Shown here: positions 20,618 to 21,697 of the stretch, piece after piece
Numbering within the stretch: the first letter of the stretch is position 1
How the letters are laid out: the number at the start of each line of letters is the position of its first letter
NCBI GenBank assembly: GCA_002395135.1
Contig: DGWC01000106.1
Coordinates: 37,014 to 58,710, forward strand
Direction of reading: 5' to 3'
DNA: 21,697 bases
Source: Prevotella sp. UBA4268
Lineage (GTDB): Bacteria; Bacteroidota; Bacteroidia; Bacteroidales; Bacteroidaceae
Notes under the pieces: generated by a model
Databases searched by the model: none
Seen by the model: only the letters and a program-made list of their open reading frames with translations
What the model was told of the DNA's origin: nothing
Translations under genes and position numbers: made by a program

Positions 20618-21183
20618 ATTGATTGAATAAAGTTTTCAAGTATTCGCCTGCCATCGGGGGTAAGCACGCTTTCAGGATGGAACTGAATGCCGCGAATTGC
20701 ATACTCGCGGTGACGAAGGGCCATGATTTGTCCTTCGTCGCTCTCGGCTATCACTTCCAGACAATCGGGGAAATGCTCCTTCGAAATCACCCAAGAATGA
20801 TAGCGTCCCATGGTGAGCCGCTCCGGACAACCACTGAAAATGGGGTCGAGCGGCGTGGTGAGCGTGCCTTCGGTGGCCACTCCGTGAAACACTTCAGAGA
20901 GGTTTACCAGACGTGCGCCAAACACTTCGCCGATGGCCTGATGGCCCAGGCATACGCCCAAGATGGGTTTCTTGCCGGCATAAGTGCGGATCACGTCGAG
21001 CAGCAAGCCCGCTTCTGAAGGGATTCCAGGGCCTGGACTGAGCACAATCTTGTCGAATTCCTCCAACTGCTGAAGCCCGAACTGGTCGTTTCTGAATACG
21101 GTCACCTCTGCGCCCAACTCTTTCAACAGATGAGAAAGATTATAGGTGAACGAGTCGTAATTATCTATAATAACAATTTTCAT
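20614..21183 (-). CDS. trpG: Anthranilate synthase component II (glutamine amidotransferase)
   Basis: This is a 189-residue class I glutamine amidotransferase. The catalytic triad is Cys78 in GVCLGHQAIGE, His169 and Glu171 in FHPES. IIDNYDSFTYNL at the start, VLSPGPGIPSEAG and MGRYHSW are typical of TrpG/PabA. It supplies ammonia to the TrpE subunit for anthranilate synthesis from chorismate. It starts 19 bp after the trpE stop. TrpG and PabA are hard to tell apart by sequence, and one subunit may serve both; the TrpE-like neighbour favours tryptophan. The next gene is not trpD, as would be usual, but a PAP2 phosphatase overlapping by 4 bp. Confidence 0.92.
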   Translation of the reverse strand: MKIVIIDNYDSFTYNLSHLLKELGAEVTVFRNDQFGLQQLEEFDKIVLSPGPGIPSEAGLLLDVIRTYAGKKPILGVCLGHQAIGEVFGARLVNLSEVFHGVATEGTLTTPLDPIFSGCPERLTMGRYHSWVISKEHFPDCLEVIAESDEGQIMALRHREYAIRGIQFHPESVLTPDGRRILENFIQSI

Positions 21184-21202
21184 ACTTCTTTGATTGATGA
21201 TT

Positions 21203-21697
21203 CTACATGTTTTCAGCCATCATGATGGCACGGCGCAGAGCACCGAGTTTGTTGTTCACCTCCTGCAGCTCATACTCTTCGTTGCTCTTGGCAACAATTC
21301 CTCCGCCTGCCTGGAACCACAGTTCACCGTTGCGACTGACGAAAGTGCGGATTGTGATGGCCTGGTTCAGCGTGCGATTGAAGCCTATATAGCCAATGCA
21401 ACCACCGTAAGCGCCACGGTTGTGAGGCTCATATTCGGAAATCAACTGCATGGCACGCACCTTGGGAGCACCCGAAAGCGTTCCCGCAGGAAAGGTATCG
21501 ATGAACGCCTTGATGGGGTCTGCGCCATCGTCGAGCAAGCCGCTCACACGCGAAACCAGATGAATCACATGGCTGTAATACTGAAGATCCTTATAGAAAT
21601 CCACCTTCACGCCGTGACAGTTGCGCGAAAGATCGTTGCGGGCCAGGTCGACCAGCATCACGTGCTCGGCATTCTCCTTGGGGTCGTTGCGCAGGAA
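21203..21697 (-). CDS. trpE: Anthranilate synthase component I, 3' part
   Basis: Only the last 164 codons are in the window; the frame is open to the right edge and starts FLRNDPKENAEHVMLVDLARND. The chorismate-binding domain shows TFPAGTLSGAPKVRAMQLI, GGCIGYIGF and QAGGGIVAKSNEEYE, which carry the Mg and chorismate-binding residues of anthranilate synthase and its relatives. Together with TrpG it converts chorismate and glutamine to anthranilate. The N-terminal tryptophan-sensing region is outside, so a PabB-type function cannot be fully excluded, but the C-terminal wording is TrpE-like. Confidence 0.92.
   Translation of the reverse strand, partial: FLRNDPKENAEHVMLVDLARNDLSRNCHGVKVDFYKDLQYYSHVIHLVSRVSGLLDDGADPIKAFIDTFPAGTLSGAPKVRAMQLISEYEPHNRGAYGGCIGYIGFNRTLNQAITIRTFVSRNGELWFQAGGGIVAKSNEEYELQEVNNKLGALRRAIMMAENM

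Noticed and set aside
1..21697. tRNA, rRNA, integrase or phage genes
   Set aside because: I saw no cloverleaf, rRNA segment, integrase or phage structural gene on either strand by eye; a covariance-model search would be needed to exclude a short RNA gene firmly.

Overview
The window looks like a Bacteroidota chromosome, most probably Prevotellaceae (Prevotella/Segatella type). Four signs point there: TAnnTTTG promoter boxes lie in front of most transcription units; purine-rich ribosome binding sites are largely absent; nuoC and nuoD are fused, with a nuoA-B-CD-H order; and the mannobiose epimerase / mannosylglucose phosphorylase pathway is laid out as in Bacteroides. The genus is an inference; no rRNA or other marker gene is present.

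Layout. 1-2925 (minus): start of a complex I operon, nuoA-nuoB-nuoCD and the first 29 codons of nuoH, with ATGA overlaps between A/B and B/CD. 3099-4376 (plus): a secreted BspA-type leucine-rich-repeat protein, divergent from nuo. 4412-12625 (minus): a beta-mannan utilisation locus in two transcription units. The upstream unit is a GH5 endo-mannanase with its own promoter and terminator. The downstream unit is a five-gene operon: CE7 acetyl esterase, GH26 mannanase lipoprotein, GH130 mannosylglucose phosphorylase, MelB-like symporter, mannobiose 2-epimerase. 12749-13573 (minus): a BadF-type sugar kinase, divergent from a large MscS-type channel (13671-16025, plus). 16091-16519 (minus): a small exported lytic transglycosylase. 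16758-18800 (minus): bifunctional hisB behind a polytopic membrane protein of unknown function. 18950-19324 (plus): a GtrA-family protein. 19325-20044: a gene-free, repeat-rich stretch. 20045-21697 (minus): the 3' part of trpE, then trpG, then a PAP2-family phosphatase coupled to trpG by ATGA.

How the mannan genes fit together: GH5 and GH26 cut mannan in the cell envelope to mannobiose, and the CE7 esterase strips acetyl groups. The symporter imports mannobiose, the epimerase turns it into mannosyl-glucose, and GH130 phosphorolyses that to mannose-1-phosphate and glucose. No SusC/SusD pair and no regulator lie in the window.

The two most rewarding signals are regulatory or structural rather than new proteins. 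First, both mannan promoters carry the same 9-bp AGTATCAAT exactly 19 bp before the -7 box, where the usual -33 element should be, with further helically phased repeats behind it. Second, the 720-bp gap between gtrA and the PAP2 gene holds five 22-bp palindromic tandem repeats, a nested inverted repeat and two pairs of diverged direct repeats. I see no convincing new defence or mobile system here.
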